From Salvelinus alpinus (Eukaryota; Chordata; Actinopteri; Salmoniformes; Salmonidae): a stretch of DNA of 64,000 nt. The stretch is from contig NC_092120.1 of assembly GCF_045679555.1 (NCBI RefSeq), positions 11,027,305 through 11,091,304 of the forward strand, written 5' to 3'. Shown piece after piece: positions 34,097 to 47,190 of this stretch. A program made the position numbers and the translations under genes. The notes under the pieces were generated by a model, which saw only the letters and a program-made list of their open reading frames with translations, ran no database searches and was not told the origin of the DNA. The first letter of the stretch is position 1. Each line of letters opens with the position of its first letter.

Positions 34097-34799
34097 ATGT
34101 GGTCTGAGGGGCTTCTCCCATTGTTGGTCCTAGATTGTTGGTCCCCAAAGAACCCAGATTACATCCTTTATCCTGCCAATGAAGAACAGTTGTGCATTTG
34201 TAGTGTTTGGGACACACTACACAAACTAACATCAAAGTTGAGCCAATAATATTATAGACATCTATCTACTCAGGACCTTTATTGCTTTTTGAAGGAAGAA
34301 TATGGCTTCCGCCACCAATCTCCAGACTCTAATTGCATGTTTTAGTCTCATTGCTGTCTTCTATGCACTTTTTTACCTTTTGTTTCAATACTCTGCTAAC
34401 TAAGTTTACATGTAGGATGGGTGAAGTCAACATCATGTAGTTTCACCTAAGAGAGGAAGAAAGAAAGCCAGTGTTTTTTGACTGAACACAAAATTAAACA
34501 GGAAATGTGTTGCTGCTGACCACTGCCTCATGTTGTGCCATGTAGACAGTGTTATTTATTACATATATTTATGACGCTATTTATTACCTATTAATTCTAA
34601 AAAGCACAAATTACCAAAGTATGAATGTACAATTAGCTAGAAAAACAAGCTGTGAAATGCTCAAAACGGCAGTACTTCAATATGCCTTGGGACCAATGTC
34701 AAATTGTATGTGTTTTTATGTCCCATCAAATTAAGGAATTTATTTTGCAAGATTTTAAGAATATATATTTTAAGTAGTGTCCGTTTTTAAAATAATATC

Positions 34800-36600
34800 C
34801 ACTTTGCCTTGGACCATTTTGTATTGGTACAAATATAGCTACACCTACTGACCCCTAGATCAGACAATAAGCTTAGAGACAAGTGACTCAATGAAATGGA
34901 TAGATTTCACCAGGTATATTTCAGAGAGATGTACTGTAAAATAGTGTTTAACACTTGGTATTAATAATACTTATTACCTGCCCCCAGTCCATACAACCAA
35001 TTACTTTTATATTAACTGACAACCATCATTTTACACACATTAAGAGGAGCCCTTTTGAACACGAGCAGCGTTAAACAAGTGACTCAATAGTTTATTTTCT
35101 TGTCCGTTGATGTCATGTATGTGTACTTTCGTAGCATAGTTGTACACCATAATGTTTTGCATGCTTTTGATGAGACTATCACCCATGTTCATGTTCTGCT
35201 CATTTTCTAATCTGTCCTGTGATGTGGTGGTGATGCATAAAAAAAAAAATGTTTACAAACATTGTGACGCTTTTCTATCAGCGTTCTGATTTCCAACATA
35301 TGTACACAAAAGTACAAATGTTAAGAACACGTGTAATATAGTTGAGTTTACAGGGCTATGTTTCCGCCTTGTAATGTGTTGGGATGATTCTCAATGAAGA
35401 TTGACAATGACAAAAATATCAGTTAAGAGGTGATAGGAGTTGAACATCCTGTTCATGTGAAAGTTATTATTCATGCAAAATAAATAATGACATAAATCTA
35501 TTTAATAAATCAAAACCTCCATCCAATGAATATAGCCAATTCATTTAATCGACAGACATTTTGTGCTGTCCTACAAATCATTGGCAGATTATCTAACTCT
35601 ATAAATTCCAGATACAATACATACTGTATAACAAATGTCAATGTATTATTTTTAATATGAAATAATATCAAATAGTACGTTTTTATTTTATTTTATATTG
35701 ATCAATGTTATCTTGTCTGTGAACATCTGTAAATGGTAAAAGAAACGGAGTTCTTTCGATTAACCCGAATAACATGAGATGACTGAAAGAGACCACATTC
35801 TCAGAAAGACACTCAAACTGTGGCGACAAAAAAAGTGAGGACTCATCTTAAGAAAAGTAAGACAGAATTTATCTAAAACAGTGATATTTCAGAACACACA
35901 GTACATGTACTTGCGATACTTTACAAAATTATTTACATAACTTTTTATTTTCAATGTATGCGCAGCATTGTTGATCATATCAAAAACAAAACCTGACTGG
36001 TAGCCAGAGACACCTGCAAGTTTAATTTTCTGCCAATTTCTTTTAGCCAGTTTCTCAAGCCCCTTTACTTATGGTTTGCTTGGAGGAAGACAATTTAATT
36101 TTTAGTTTTAGCATAAAAAATTCATAAGGATTGTTTTGGCCTAGAAAAAAAAGTGATCAATTATGCCTAAACATTAGAGTTCATTGGGAGCCTTCATCTC
36201 CCTGTGCAGAGTCCAGCGTGTCCCACCAAACCCTTTCAACACTGGTGAGCCTCATTGAAAAATGCTCGGATGAATTCCATTTCAATACCAGTCATTACAG
36301 GAATTGAATTAGCTATGAAATTCAAAAAGATCAACGCTGTACACATTGGTCATTTCCCAGTTCAAAACTCAATGTCAACTTCAATTCCTGGTATGGCTGA
36401 GATGTGAATGGAATTAACCCCAACGTTGCCATGGAGCGACCGTCCAACATGACCCCTCATCGTGGACCATTCCTTCACCCCTTCCTGAAGCTCCTTGTTG
36501 GGGTTAGATCTTGGGGCTTAGATCGCGGGGTCCCTTCACTAGGCCCTGCTCCTTGCGCATCACAGGCGCGTGAATGCTGCAGTCCCGTGCCTCACAGAAG
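34800..36600. repeat. Segmental duplication, copy B (partner 19390-22000)
   Basis: The counterpart of copy A, here joined to the complete collagen gene; it contains the collagen 3' flank and the end of its last exon. It holds the empty target site (near 34875) of the LTR found in copy A. Confidence 0.85.
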
Positions 36601-38620
36601 CCGGGCACTCCTGCGTTTCCCGCCATGCCAGGCTGGCCTAAAGCGCCTGTGAAACCACGGGGCCCTCTAGGACCTGCCATACCGGTTTTTGGCTCGGCTG
36701 GGTGACCTGGCAGCCCTGTGAAAAAAATAAAACAATTGGAGGTCGCGTCTTAACAGTTCTCTTGAAAAAGAAGACTTCCTGCTAACATAAATGTTGAATA
36801 AGAACCACACAATCCCTTTTGAAGTGAATCTGGAAGTGAGTTACAGATACTTTCCAACAATTCTAAGACAAGCAATTTTGAGGTAGACCTGAGAGTTTCA
36901 CACCAGTGGAAACAGTGTCCTACCTCTGAGGCCTTGATGCCCATCGTGTCCTGGCAGACCTTTACCAGGCTCACCCCCCTTTCCTTTCAGACCTTTTGTA
37001 CCTGTGGAGTAAAACAGAGAGCCTGTGAGTGAACTCTGAAGCTAACACTACAAATGTGCTCCACTAATTTTCACTTGAAATGAGCCTTTGTGATCAGGAG
37101 TTTTGTTTACCAGTTATCAAGTTTGGTTGAACTAAGACAATTGGAGTACATACCTCTTTCCCCCTCTGCCCCCTTCTGACCATCCACTCCTGTGTCCCCT
37201 TGGATGCCCCTGCCTCCTTTGACTCCAGCTTTGCCCGCTTTACCCTGAGAGAGAGAGAGGTCAACAGAACTTATTATCATTTGGAATAAAGGCTTTCCTT
37301 AGTAGATAGGGGTTGGTTTGGGGGCTGTGTGACTCACGGGTTTGCCTGAGTCTCCAGTTGGTCCCCTGGTTCCGGGCGGCCCAATGAGTGTGCGGTTGTT
37401 GATGGGGCAGCCTTGGGAACACTTGGCCCGGATGGAAGCTGCATACTGGGAGATCTGGGCTGTCACCACTCCTTTACACAGCTGCAATACCTGCTCATCT
37501 GTCAGCCCAGGGCCCTGAGGTCAAAAAGCAGGCAATCAATCAACCAAGCAACTAAACAATCGATCAATCAATCATTCAGTAAAAGTTATTGCTAGATATG
37601 GGTCAATGTAAAATAAGGGGGAGACCCTTCCTCCAGGCAGACTGGAGTTAGCTCCTGATACGCACAGGGGCACCTGGCACTCCTTTAGGTCCAGAGCCAC
37701 CTTTGACGCCCAGGTCACCGCCTGGACCTGGCTCTCCTCTGGAGCCTGGGATGCCGGGGGGTCCATTTCGTCCAACAATGCCATCAGGGCCGATGGTACC
37801 TCTCTCCCCTTGCTGCCATTCAGGGATGAGGGGAAGGAGGGAGACAGAGAGAGGGGGGACACTGTTCAGTCACTGAGTGCAGAAAGCCACGATTTAAACT
37901 CAATTATCTCAATACTTCTACCTAATAAAATCATTTAATTCTCAATACTTCTACCGAATCAAATCATTTAACTCTCAATACCTCTACCTAATTAAATCAT
38001 TCAATTCTCAATACTTCTACCTAATCAAATCAATTAATTCTCAATACTTCTACCTAATCAAATAATTTACTTCTCAATACTTCTACCTAATTAAAACAGT
38101 TATACTAGGATTTTATAATGTAACAGGAACTCAACACTGTACAGTATGTGCTGTTGTGTCTGCTGTCATCTAGGAACAACCTATTGTGTCAGTATTGTGG
38201 TTTTTATGTGACATAGAATGAGTTAGGGTGAAAAAAACTCATACATTCACAGAATGAAGTATACAAACCTGTCCTTTGTCACCATGTGCTCCAAAACTTC
38301 CCTGTTTGGAAAGAGGAACAGAAACATTTTTAGTAAGATCAAAATCAGTCCCACTACATCAATGGAAACAGGAAGTAGACACATGAGTGACGTCGCCTCG
38401 GCATTGTCACATGATTACCTTGTCTCCTTTCCCTCCCTTCACTCCAGTTCTTCCAACCCCACCCTGAGGAAGGAACAATCAGCACATGAGATGAGTCAGT
38501 AAGATGCCATGGCAATGATAGGACTGCTTATTACAGCTTATCAGTCACAAAGGAAAGACCCAAACATAAACAGTAGATGACCAATACACATCCACTTTCA
38601 CTTACTGGTGTGTGTGTGTG

Positions 38621-38694
<74 letters not shown>

Positions 38695-41600
38695 ATTAAC
38701 TGTGAGAAACTGTGAGAGACTGGTAATTTAGCAGTCTGATGGGGAACGTAAATAAAAGGTTACCTTCTCACCATCAGGACCTGTCTCCCCTTTGGCTCCC
38801 TAGAAACAAAGCATGAAATCAACAAATACATAATCATCAAAGTGATGATAATTGTAGTGGTAATGAAAATGTTTGAGTAATGACATATACACACAGGCTG
38901 AGCCTGCAGGCCTTTAGGTCCTGGTTTCCCTGGAACTCCTGCATCTCCTCTCTCTCCTTGAGGCCCCTATAATATGAAATATATATAGGTAAACTGCTGC
39001 AAATACTGTACACACACACTTTAGAATGAGAACCTTTGTTCAAAAATAGGAATTTTGTTGAATTTCCAATGACAGATCATTCTTAATTGTCTAAACTTAT
39101 AACAAGATACACGGTACTATTGTCATAACATCTCTGACAGTTAAGCTGGGTTTTTTAACTAAAAACAGAATGACCATCTGTGTTTTTACCTGACACTGAA
39201 ACCTTTTCAGGGACTTTACCAACAGATCTCCTGTTTTCAGGGACTTTACTAACATATCTGTTACCTTCCTGTTTTGACTGTCAACAATATCACATAGCTA
39301 TTTGTCCACCCACACAAAACCCTCAAGCAACATGGAATTTAAATCTAATTAACAACAACACTGAGGGGAATTTACTGAGGAATGTGGAAGTGATCTGTAG
39401 TCTACTGTGCACATGTGATTGAGATTAGAGCACCTCATGTAGTGGTTATAATTAAATAGTAAGGCCCGAGGAGGTGTGGTATATGGCCAATATACCACGC
39501 CAAGGACTGTTCATAAGCACAACGCAACACGGAGTGCCTGGACACAGCCCTTAGCCGTGATATATTGGCAATATACCACAAACCCCGAGGTGCCTTATTG
39601 CTATTATAAACTTGTTTCCAACGTAATTAGAGAAGTAAAAATAAATGTTTTGTCATACCCATGGTATACGGTCTCATATACCACGGCTGTCAAACAATCA
39701 GCATTCAGAGCTCGAACCACCCAGTTTATAAAGCCTGTCTTACCCCAGCTCCTACTCTCCCAAGAGGTCCCCTCACACCACGATCCCCTCTCGCACCCTA
39801 AGAGGGAAGACCGGCCATTATTCACAAAGTATTCATATTAAAAGTATTAAAAGTACATGTCCACTTTTAGTTTATTTAGTAAATATTTACTTAACTCTTA
39901 TTTTCTTAAAACTGCATTGTTCGTTAAGGGCTTGTAAGTAAGCATTTCACGGTAAGGTCTACCTGTTGTATTCGGCGCATGTGCCAAATAACATTTGATT
40001 TGAATAAATGTACTGTACAATATAACAAATTACATCCATGTCATAACAGCAGAACAGGTCAACTAGACATGTTTGGATTATATATCTCAGCCATTGTGAT
40101 GATGTCATCCTGATACCCAGCATGCAATTCTCCTTCACTTTACCTTTTGTCCAAACTCTCCAGGAAAGCCGATCACCCCAGGAACTCCAAGAGGACCCTG
40201 GAAAATAAACAGTAAATGTAGTTTGTTAGGAGAAATCCCATCAACAGATTCCTTATCTATTTATTACTAATTTAGTGGTTATCATACTGATACTCACATC
40301 CTCTCCAGGCTCCCCATCACTGCCTGGCATGCCCCCTGGGCCTTGGTCACCCTGAGAGAGAGGAATGAAAGAGATATAAAGAAAACAGAAATTGGAAGAG
40401 AAGAGAGCAAGGGAGACATTGCTACTACAGTATCAATCTAATCTCCCACGCAGAGGACGTGCTATAGTTATGGCCAAAAGTGTTTAACAGCCACATGACT
40501 CACGAAATCAACAATAGCAAAACCTTCAGTGAAAATAACAGTATGCAGTTTAGGGAAAACACCCATAAACACACAGACATTTTGGGGGAACCAGAGTAGT
40601 TTCTGTGAAGAGTAAGGGCCAATTACTTTTGAAAGCAACCACAGTACTTTCTGTGAAAACAACACTACTCCTCTCCCCCTAAACATACCTTGTGACCGGT
40701 CTCTCCTCTGCCTCCTGGCTCTCCAGGATACCCCTATAAAACACAGAAAGAAAAAGCATGTTAGTAAAATTATTGGTCTCCCTCCATGTAGGGAATAGCA
40801 TAGTCTTCGTAGAGAAGGACAAACAAGAGGTCCAAATGGTATTTTTTGTATTTGGTATTTTTATTAGGATCCACATTAGCTGTTGCAAAGCAGCAGCTAC
40901 TCTTCCTGGGGTCCACATGAAACATGAAACATAATACAGAATGACATAATACAGAACATCATTAGACAAGGACAGAACTACATACATTTTTAAAAAGGCA
41001 CACGTAGCCTACATATCAATGCATACACATAAACTATCTAGGTCAAATAGTGGAGAGGCATTGTGCCACGAGGTGTTGCTTTATCTGTTTTTTGAAACCA
41101 GGTTTGCTGTTTATTAGAGCAATATGAGATGGAAGGAAGTTCCATGCAATAAGGGCTCTATATAATACTGTACGTTTTCTTGAATTTGTTCTGGATTTGG
41201 GGATTATGAAAAGACCTGGTGGCATGTCTGGTGGGATAAGTGTGTGTGTGTGTGTGAGAGCTGTGTGTAAGTTGACTATGCAAACAATTTGGTATTTTCA
41301 ACACATTAATGTTTCTTATAAAAAGAAGAAGCGATGCAGTCAGTCTCTCCTCAACTCTTAGCCAAGAGAGACTGGCATGCATAGTATTTATATCATCCCT
41401 CTGATTACAATTAAGAGCAAGACGTGCCGCTCTGTTCTGGGCCAGCTGCAGCTTAACTAGGTATTTCCTTGCAGCACTGGACTACACTACTGGACAATAA
41501 TCAAGATTAGACAAAACTAGAGCCTGCAGAACTTGCTTTCTGGAGTGTGGTGTCAAAAAAGCAGAGCATCTCTTTATTCCGGCTAGACCTCTACCCATCT

Positions 41601-44600
41601 TTGCAACCATTGAATCTATATGTTTTGACCATGACAGTTTACAATATAAGGTAACGACAAGTAATTTAGTCTCCTCAACTTGTTCAACAGCCACACCATT
41701 CATTACCAGATTCAGCTAAGGTCTAGCACTTAAGGAATGATTTGTATCAAATACAATGCTCTTAGTTTTAGAGATGTTCAGCACCAGTTTATTACTGGCC
41801 ACCCAATTCCAGAGAGATGAATGGTGTGACGGATAGACAGACATCCATCTTACATTATAGCCCATCTCCCCATGGTCTCCTGAGAATCCAGGTGCTCCAA
41901 TCTGACCCTGTGGAAGAGAAAGGATGAGATGGAAGACATTTTAGACAGGGGAAATGGAAGTTGAAGTCATAAGATAAAAATAAAATAAAAAATTGTTATT
42001 CAACCACGGTTTAATTAACCATGGTCACAAAGTGAGGTTGAAAGGCACTACCTTTTCCCCTTCTGTTCCCTCAGGACCCTGATTCCCTTCTGCTCCAGTT
42101 GATCCCTGAGAAGAAAGGTTGGGGGAAAAAATGTCTCAACATGGCCAGAACAAATAACAATAATTTGTATGTTGTTTATATGTTAAATGGAAATGATCAC
42201 ATCACATAGCCTGTTTGAGGCTTTCACATCATACGGTCTTGTATTGCTTCTAATGAGAGCTGTGTAAGGAGCTGAATGCAGAATTGATTTGAGCATGTTG
42301 AGAAGACAGTGTGTGCTGAGTTGTGGTAGCAACTCTGAGTGGTGGCAACAATTGTGATTGGATAGTGTTGAGTTGTGGTGGCCACCATGTTTACCTTGAT
42401 ACCTCCAGTTCCATCAGGCCCACCAGGCCCTGCCTCACCAACTGGACCCTAGAAAAAGACAAAGAACTAAACACATGAGTAGGGCCAGACAGAAACATGC
42501 TGGGGATTTTGTACCAAATTTCCTTACACTCATTTGAGGAAGCACTTTATTTTACACTACAGAAATGACCAGGTAGTGGATTTCCTTAGAAAACCCATGG
42601 TACAATGGTAATTACACAATAATAACCTATGGATTGTTTATTTGTTTATTTGAGATGAATTGAAAAAAATCTCTGATATCAAACCAAATATGGTACCTAC
42701 AAAACATAACAGCTGCATTGTGTCAATACTCACAGTCTCACCCGTTACCCCGACTCCGCCGCGTGGCCCCTCCATACCGATGTCACCCTGTTGAGGATAA
42801 GGAACACACTCAGGCATAGAGACAGTTTCAAATTGTCATTGAAGATTTATTTTGGTGTAATTAGCTGATATTTGTGATGGAATAGTGGTATTCTATGATG
42901 TCATGCTGGTACTCTGTGATATCTCTGTGGTACAGTGGTGGTCTATAATGTCATACCTTTTTGCAGGTTTTACCTGATGGATGTGGTAAAGAAGTCAATG
43001 AAATGCAAACCATTCCAAATGACCATATTGGCACACATTCATCAACTCTGATCCAACAAAGTGGATATTCGTAACAGGGTCAATGTGGTTACTTAGATGC
43101 GATTTCGATATATTTGTCTGTTTTCTCTGTATAACATTTACACGTTGTCCTTTTTCAGGTTTAGAAGTGACTGCTAAATGCTAACTTCCGTTCGTATAAG
43201 CTGGCTAGCATAGCTAGCATACTGAAATCGGTGGTGGTAGTCAAAGTCGTTTTTAACTGTAATACAGTTGATTGACATAAACATGTGTTGGGGTTGACAA
43301 CCATAAAACCATTATACGCCAATTTTTACCTCACCATAGTGTGAAATACACATATAAACAATAGGTTAAATGTAGGATATTTTTGCTACGGGCAATGAGA
43401 AGTTTCAGGATCTTTCCCCCGCGGCCCTTTCTCCCACTCGTTTCCATGGCAAATCCATTGTTTTGGTCAGGTTCGATTGACCTCAATACTGCATCTATGA
43501 GGATTCAAACTGAATTGTGTGGTGTCAGAGTGGTTCTCTGTTATGTCATACTAGCGATCTGTGGTGTCTTATGATGCTTTCAAGACAACTCAGAATCTCA
43601 GAAACTCTGAGTTAAAATGTAACTATGTTTTTTGCGTAGCGCTTCCTGTTGGTCAATTCTGATATTTTCCAAGTGGAAAACTCAGACCTCATCTTTCTAC
43701 AACAAGTTTTTAAGAGTTTCTGAGTTCCAAGTTGTCTTGACCAGCAATACTGGTTCTCTGTAATGTCACACTGGTAGTCAGTGATGTCATTTTGGAATTC
43801 CTTGATGTCATACTGGTTCCATGTGATATCATATTGGTTCTCGGGGGTATAACAGGGGTTTTATGTGATGTCATGCTGTTTCTTGTAGGTTTAAACTTTA
43901 GTCAAACATTATGGTGGCTTTGGCTGTTATTAGTGAACATTCAAATAAGATTTTGTGAAGGGCCACATTGTTTTTGATATGGGGTTATAATGGCTTTTTA
44001 GGTAGAGGGTGATTTTGTTTGATGTGATACATATTTTGTAGGATGCCGGTCTGGTTTTGAGGAAGGGTCTTTACCTTCAGTCCTAGCACCCCATTCTCAC
44101 CTGGATCGCCAGGAAGACCAGGCAAGCCCTGTAGGAGAGAGAAAGAATGAGAGACAAGGTGCAAAAGAATGGAATAAAGTATAGACCAAGAGAGAGAATG
44201 AGAAAGGGTGATCATAGTTGTTGAAGCTCAGCCAGTCACCTCAACTACACAACAGTGCCACTCTCCAGTTCTGAATAATAAAGAGATCACCATCTACTGG
44301 CCATAATCAATATAGAAAAAGTTACATTGCTTGTGCCATGTTGCAGAATTTAGACCAGAGCATAGAAACAGATCAGAGCAAAACAATGAAAGAGAGATAC
44401 ATTACATCTGTGATATCCTCTAGAGGCCTCTTACTTACCTGGGCTCCAGAGAAACCAGAGGCACCGTCCTCCCCATCAGGCCCGGATTCACCCTGTAGAG
44501 ATGGCAAAAGTCAATATAGCTGTTGAGTCAAGTTCAAGTGTAATGTTGATGCCAGACTTTGTAGTTACAAACATTCCTCCCAGGGAGATACTGTTTCTCT

Positions 44601-47190
44601 TTTGAGGTTGTGGCAAGCGTGTTTGCCGTGGGGTTGGGAAACCTGGGTTCAAGCCTCGCTTAGGGAGATGGATAGTGTCTAAGGCTGCTTTGGGTATTTG
44701 TGTGAGGTCTTTTATTTCACTTTTTTGACTTCCTCACCTCAGGCCCTGTGTCTCCTCCTCTTCCTAGAACTCCTTTGAATCCTTTGTACCCCTGAACACA
44801 ACACACAGGAACAATATCAACAGCATTCCTCCAATAGGGATATGACCAGTGATTCATTGATTAAGCACAATGGAGGGTGTAATTTGGCATGCACTATGAA
44901 TTTGATATAGTGATTATACAGCAATTAACACTCACCTCCCGTCCTTGAGCCCCAGGGAAGCCATCTTTACCTTGCAGTCCTCTGGCTCCCTAGTTGGACA
45001 GACAGATAGACAGACAGACAGAGACACACAGACAGACTGATATTTTGTTTAGTCCAGAAAGCAGAAGGATACCACAGGATGGTGGTGGATGGGGTGAGCT
45101 ACCCCCACACAATGCAAATCACTTATGGACCCAGTGAATGCTATATAAATGCCATTTAATCAGTATTAATCAGCAAAGTACATGCATGTTTGCTGTTTAT
45201 AAGGTTCTAAATTCCATTTGCATGGCGTTGAGCGTTAGGTTAGAGCCTTCGTCCTACCTTGGGCCCTGCAAACCCAGCGAACCCTGGTTCTCCTGGCTCA
45301 CAGTTACAGTCTGTTGGCCCCTCCTCCCCCAGAGAAGCCTCCCCACCATCAGGGGCCTGGAGCGACTCTTCGTAGGGCTCCTGCTCGTATGGCACCTGCA
45401 GTTATAACATGATATCAACTTACATGACAGAACACAATGTTACATGACATGCCATTACTAAACATTACACATAACATACTTTCCCCCTTGACTTCGCCTC
45501 ACCTGTGTGGTGGTGGTGTAGGGGTAGGAGTCCTCTGTGATCATGCTCACGCTGGTGGGGGCTGGTGCATAGGGGTCATATCCAGATGAGGGTTGCTGCT
45601 CCTCATAGCTGTGAGTGTGCTCCGGTGGGTATTCCTCTGCCAGCGAGGAATGTCGGGCGGTGGAGGGGTTTAAGTGAGGCAAGTGAGAGGGAAATGTTTG
45701 CATTCTACAGGTTAGTTCATGTCAAAGGAAGCATCATACCATAGAGTTTGTACTGTAGTAGTAGTTAGTGTCTGACTGTACACCTAGTGTACTTACACGG
45801 AGTGTACAAAACATTAAGAATACCTGCTCTTTCCATGACAGACTGACCAGGTGAAAGCTATGATCCCTTATTGATGTCACTTGTTAAATCCACTTAAATC
45901 AGTGTGGACAAAGGGGAGGAGACAGGTTAAAGAAGGATTTTTAAGCCTTGAGACAATTCAGACATGGATTGTGTATGTGTGCCATTCAGAGGGTGAATGA
46001 GCAAGACAAAATATTTTTGTGTCTTTGAACGGGGTATGGTAGTAGGTGCCAGGCGCACTGGTTTGTGCCAAGAACTACAACGCTGCTGGGTTTTTCACGC
46101 TCCACAGTTTCCCGTGTGTATTAAGAATGGTCCACCATCCAAAGGACATCCAGCCAACTTGACACAACTGTGGGAAGCATTAGAGTCAACATGGGCCAGC
46201 ATCCCTCTGGAATGCTTTCGACCACTTGTCGATGACCTGAAGAATTGAGGCTGTTCTGAGGGCACTCAATATTAGGAAGGTGTTCCTAATGTTTTGTACA
46301 CCCAGTGTATATTTTGGATCCAGGTGGGTATTAAAATACTTTATAATCTGACCACACCTCTGTCGATTTCCATCCAATGATGTATACAAACCCTGGATTG
46401 CTGATGCTATGTATTGGCCATTGAGAGGCTTTGAAGCCACAGGTCAGCCATATTGGCACTGCCCAGTAGGAGCAGTCCTCCATAGGAATTAATGGAATTC
46501 TACAGTATTTCAATTAAATGTTTCAAGGGCAAAATTACATGTATTTAAGTATTTTTGTGTTGCAGTGGGGACAGACTTTGTTCCCACCAGCAATTCACAT
46601 TATTCATGAAAAATGATTTGGTTTGTTGATCCATATAAGCCATTTGGAGGAGGCATAAAGGGGTTCTGAAGGCTTGGACCAAACTCTGGCTTTTGACTAA
46701 GGGAAGGGACTTTGCTATGTTGTAGTTATTACCTGGTTGTGGGTATCCTGAATGCTCATAGTTGTCGACCAAGGAGCCCTCATAGGTGTGTTCATCACCT
46801 AATATGAAACAAAACAATAATTGAACAAGCCTGAAACAATAATTGAACAAGCCTGAAACCTCCCCAGTAAAATGATAGTCTGTTTACAAAACAAATTAGA
46901 CTGTTATTAGATAGATAAACCAATGTAATGTTTGTACACAATTATCAAAAATGTTTCATTGTGGTGACATGAGAATATAAGTCTATACATTTTAACCACA
47001 ATCTAGGTCAACTGAAATAAAATCAAGATATAACCTACTGTTTTTGCTTACCTCTAGAAATGTGGATAATTTGCAGTAGCTATTGTCGCGAAGGCTAATG
47101 GTGCTAACAGTGCACGTCAGGCAGCTCACCTGAGTGGTAACCAGAGTACTCGTCCTGCGCGTGGGAGGGGGGGATGCACAATAGGAGCAT
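36504..47190 (-). CDS. FACIT-type collagen alpha chain with Tyr-rich N-terminal domain
   Basis: Twenty-five coding exons join in one frame (642 aa). First: 47190-47130, 46798-46733, 45636-45503 and 45395-45258. Then 54-bp exons ending at 44989, 44791, 44492, 44128, 42787, 42448, 42105 and 41907. Then 40733-40689, 40351-40298, 40197-40144, 39797-39744, 38966-38895, 38799-38764, 38463-38419, 38301-38269, 37812-37666, 37514-37338, 37244-37154, 37001-36924 and 36715-36504. The signal peptide begins [11 protein letters not shown]. An acidic Tyr-rich domain follows ([30 protein letters not shown]), then [10 protein letters not shown] opens the Gly-X-Y region, made of 54-bp exons. An interruption ([26 protein letters not shown]) precedes a second triple helix. 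The chain ends [17 protein letters not shown]...; the C-x4-C after the last triplet is typical of FACIT chains. There is no TSPN or VWA domain. The paralogue (COL9, COL19, COL21 or COL22-like) is unresolved. An in-frame upstream stop in the 5' UTR exon (near 47340) supports the ATG. Confidence 0.85.
37905..38100. repeat. Minisatellite, about 33-bp unit, six copies
   Basis: Repeats of 'ctcaatacttctacctaatc' followed by 'aaatcatttaatt' with small changes, within a collagen intron. Confidence 0.9.
38607..38691. repeat. (TG)n microsatellite
   Basis: About 85 bp of TG, interrupted once by a CG, in a collagen intron; likely polymorphic. Confidence 0.95.
39455..39738 (-). repeat. Salmonid foldback/MITE-like repeat
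   Basis: The reverse-oriented counterpart of 7431-7805, with 'ggtgtggtatatggcc' and 'ggcaatataccacaaacc' as internal inverted blocks. Its right end (CACCCAGTTTATAAAG) stops only a few bases from the splice donor of the collagen exon at 39744. Confidence 0.8.
39920..40005. repeat. LINE-like 3' tail fragment
   Basis: The block 'gtaagcatttcacggtaagg' through 'ttcggcgcatgtgcc' is a common salmonid LINE 3' end. Short and without coding sequence. Confidence 0.55.
40856..41815 (-). mobile_element. 5'-truncated non-LTR retrotransposon (LINE)
   Basis: On the minus strand, the frame 41703-41482 reads [18 protein letters not shown] and [18 protein letters not shown], the conserved C-terminal part of LINE reverse transcriptases. 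The 41382-41043 region continues it in other frames ([30 protein letters not shown]-type and [15 protein letters not shown]). The 3' end ('gctgttgcaaagcagcagc' on the plus strand) matches 28009-28212. It is dead and lies in a collagen intron. Confidence 0.85.
42880..43890. repeat. Degenerate minisatellite split by two insertions
   Basis: Units like 'ctgtgatgtcatactggttct' occur at about 42895-42960, 43510-43565 and 43745-43885. They are separated by an unidentified 500-bp segment (about 42960-43490) and a foldback element (43572-43746). In the long collagen intron. Confidence 0.6.
43572..43746. repeat. Foldback MITE
   Basis: 'gctttcaagacaactcagaa' at the left is complemented by 'gagttccaagttgtcttgac' at the right, around a GC-poor centre. 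No coding capacity. Confidence 0.75.
45796..46307 (+). mobile_element. Tc1-like non-autonomous element
   Basis: Inverted ends (CACGGAGTGTACAAAACATT and the complement near 46290-46307) with flanking TA (45794-45795 and 46308-46309). The 512-bp interior keeps a piece of transposase frame ([17 protein letters not shown]), so it is a deletion derivative. In a collagen intron. Confidence 0.85.

Noticed and set aside
37299-37862. CRISPR-like or repeat-protein array in the region of regular 54-bp spacing on the minus strand
   Set aside because: The regularity is that of collagen Gly-X-Y exons with ordinary introns.
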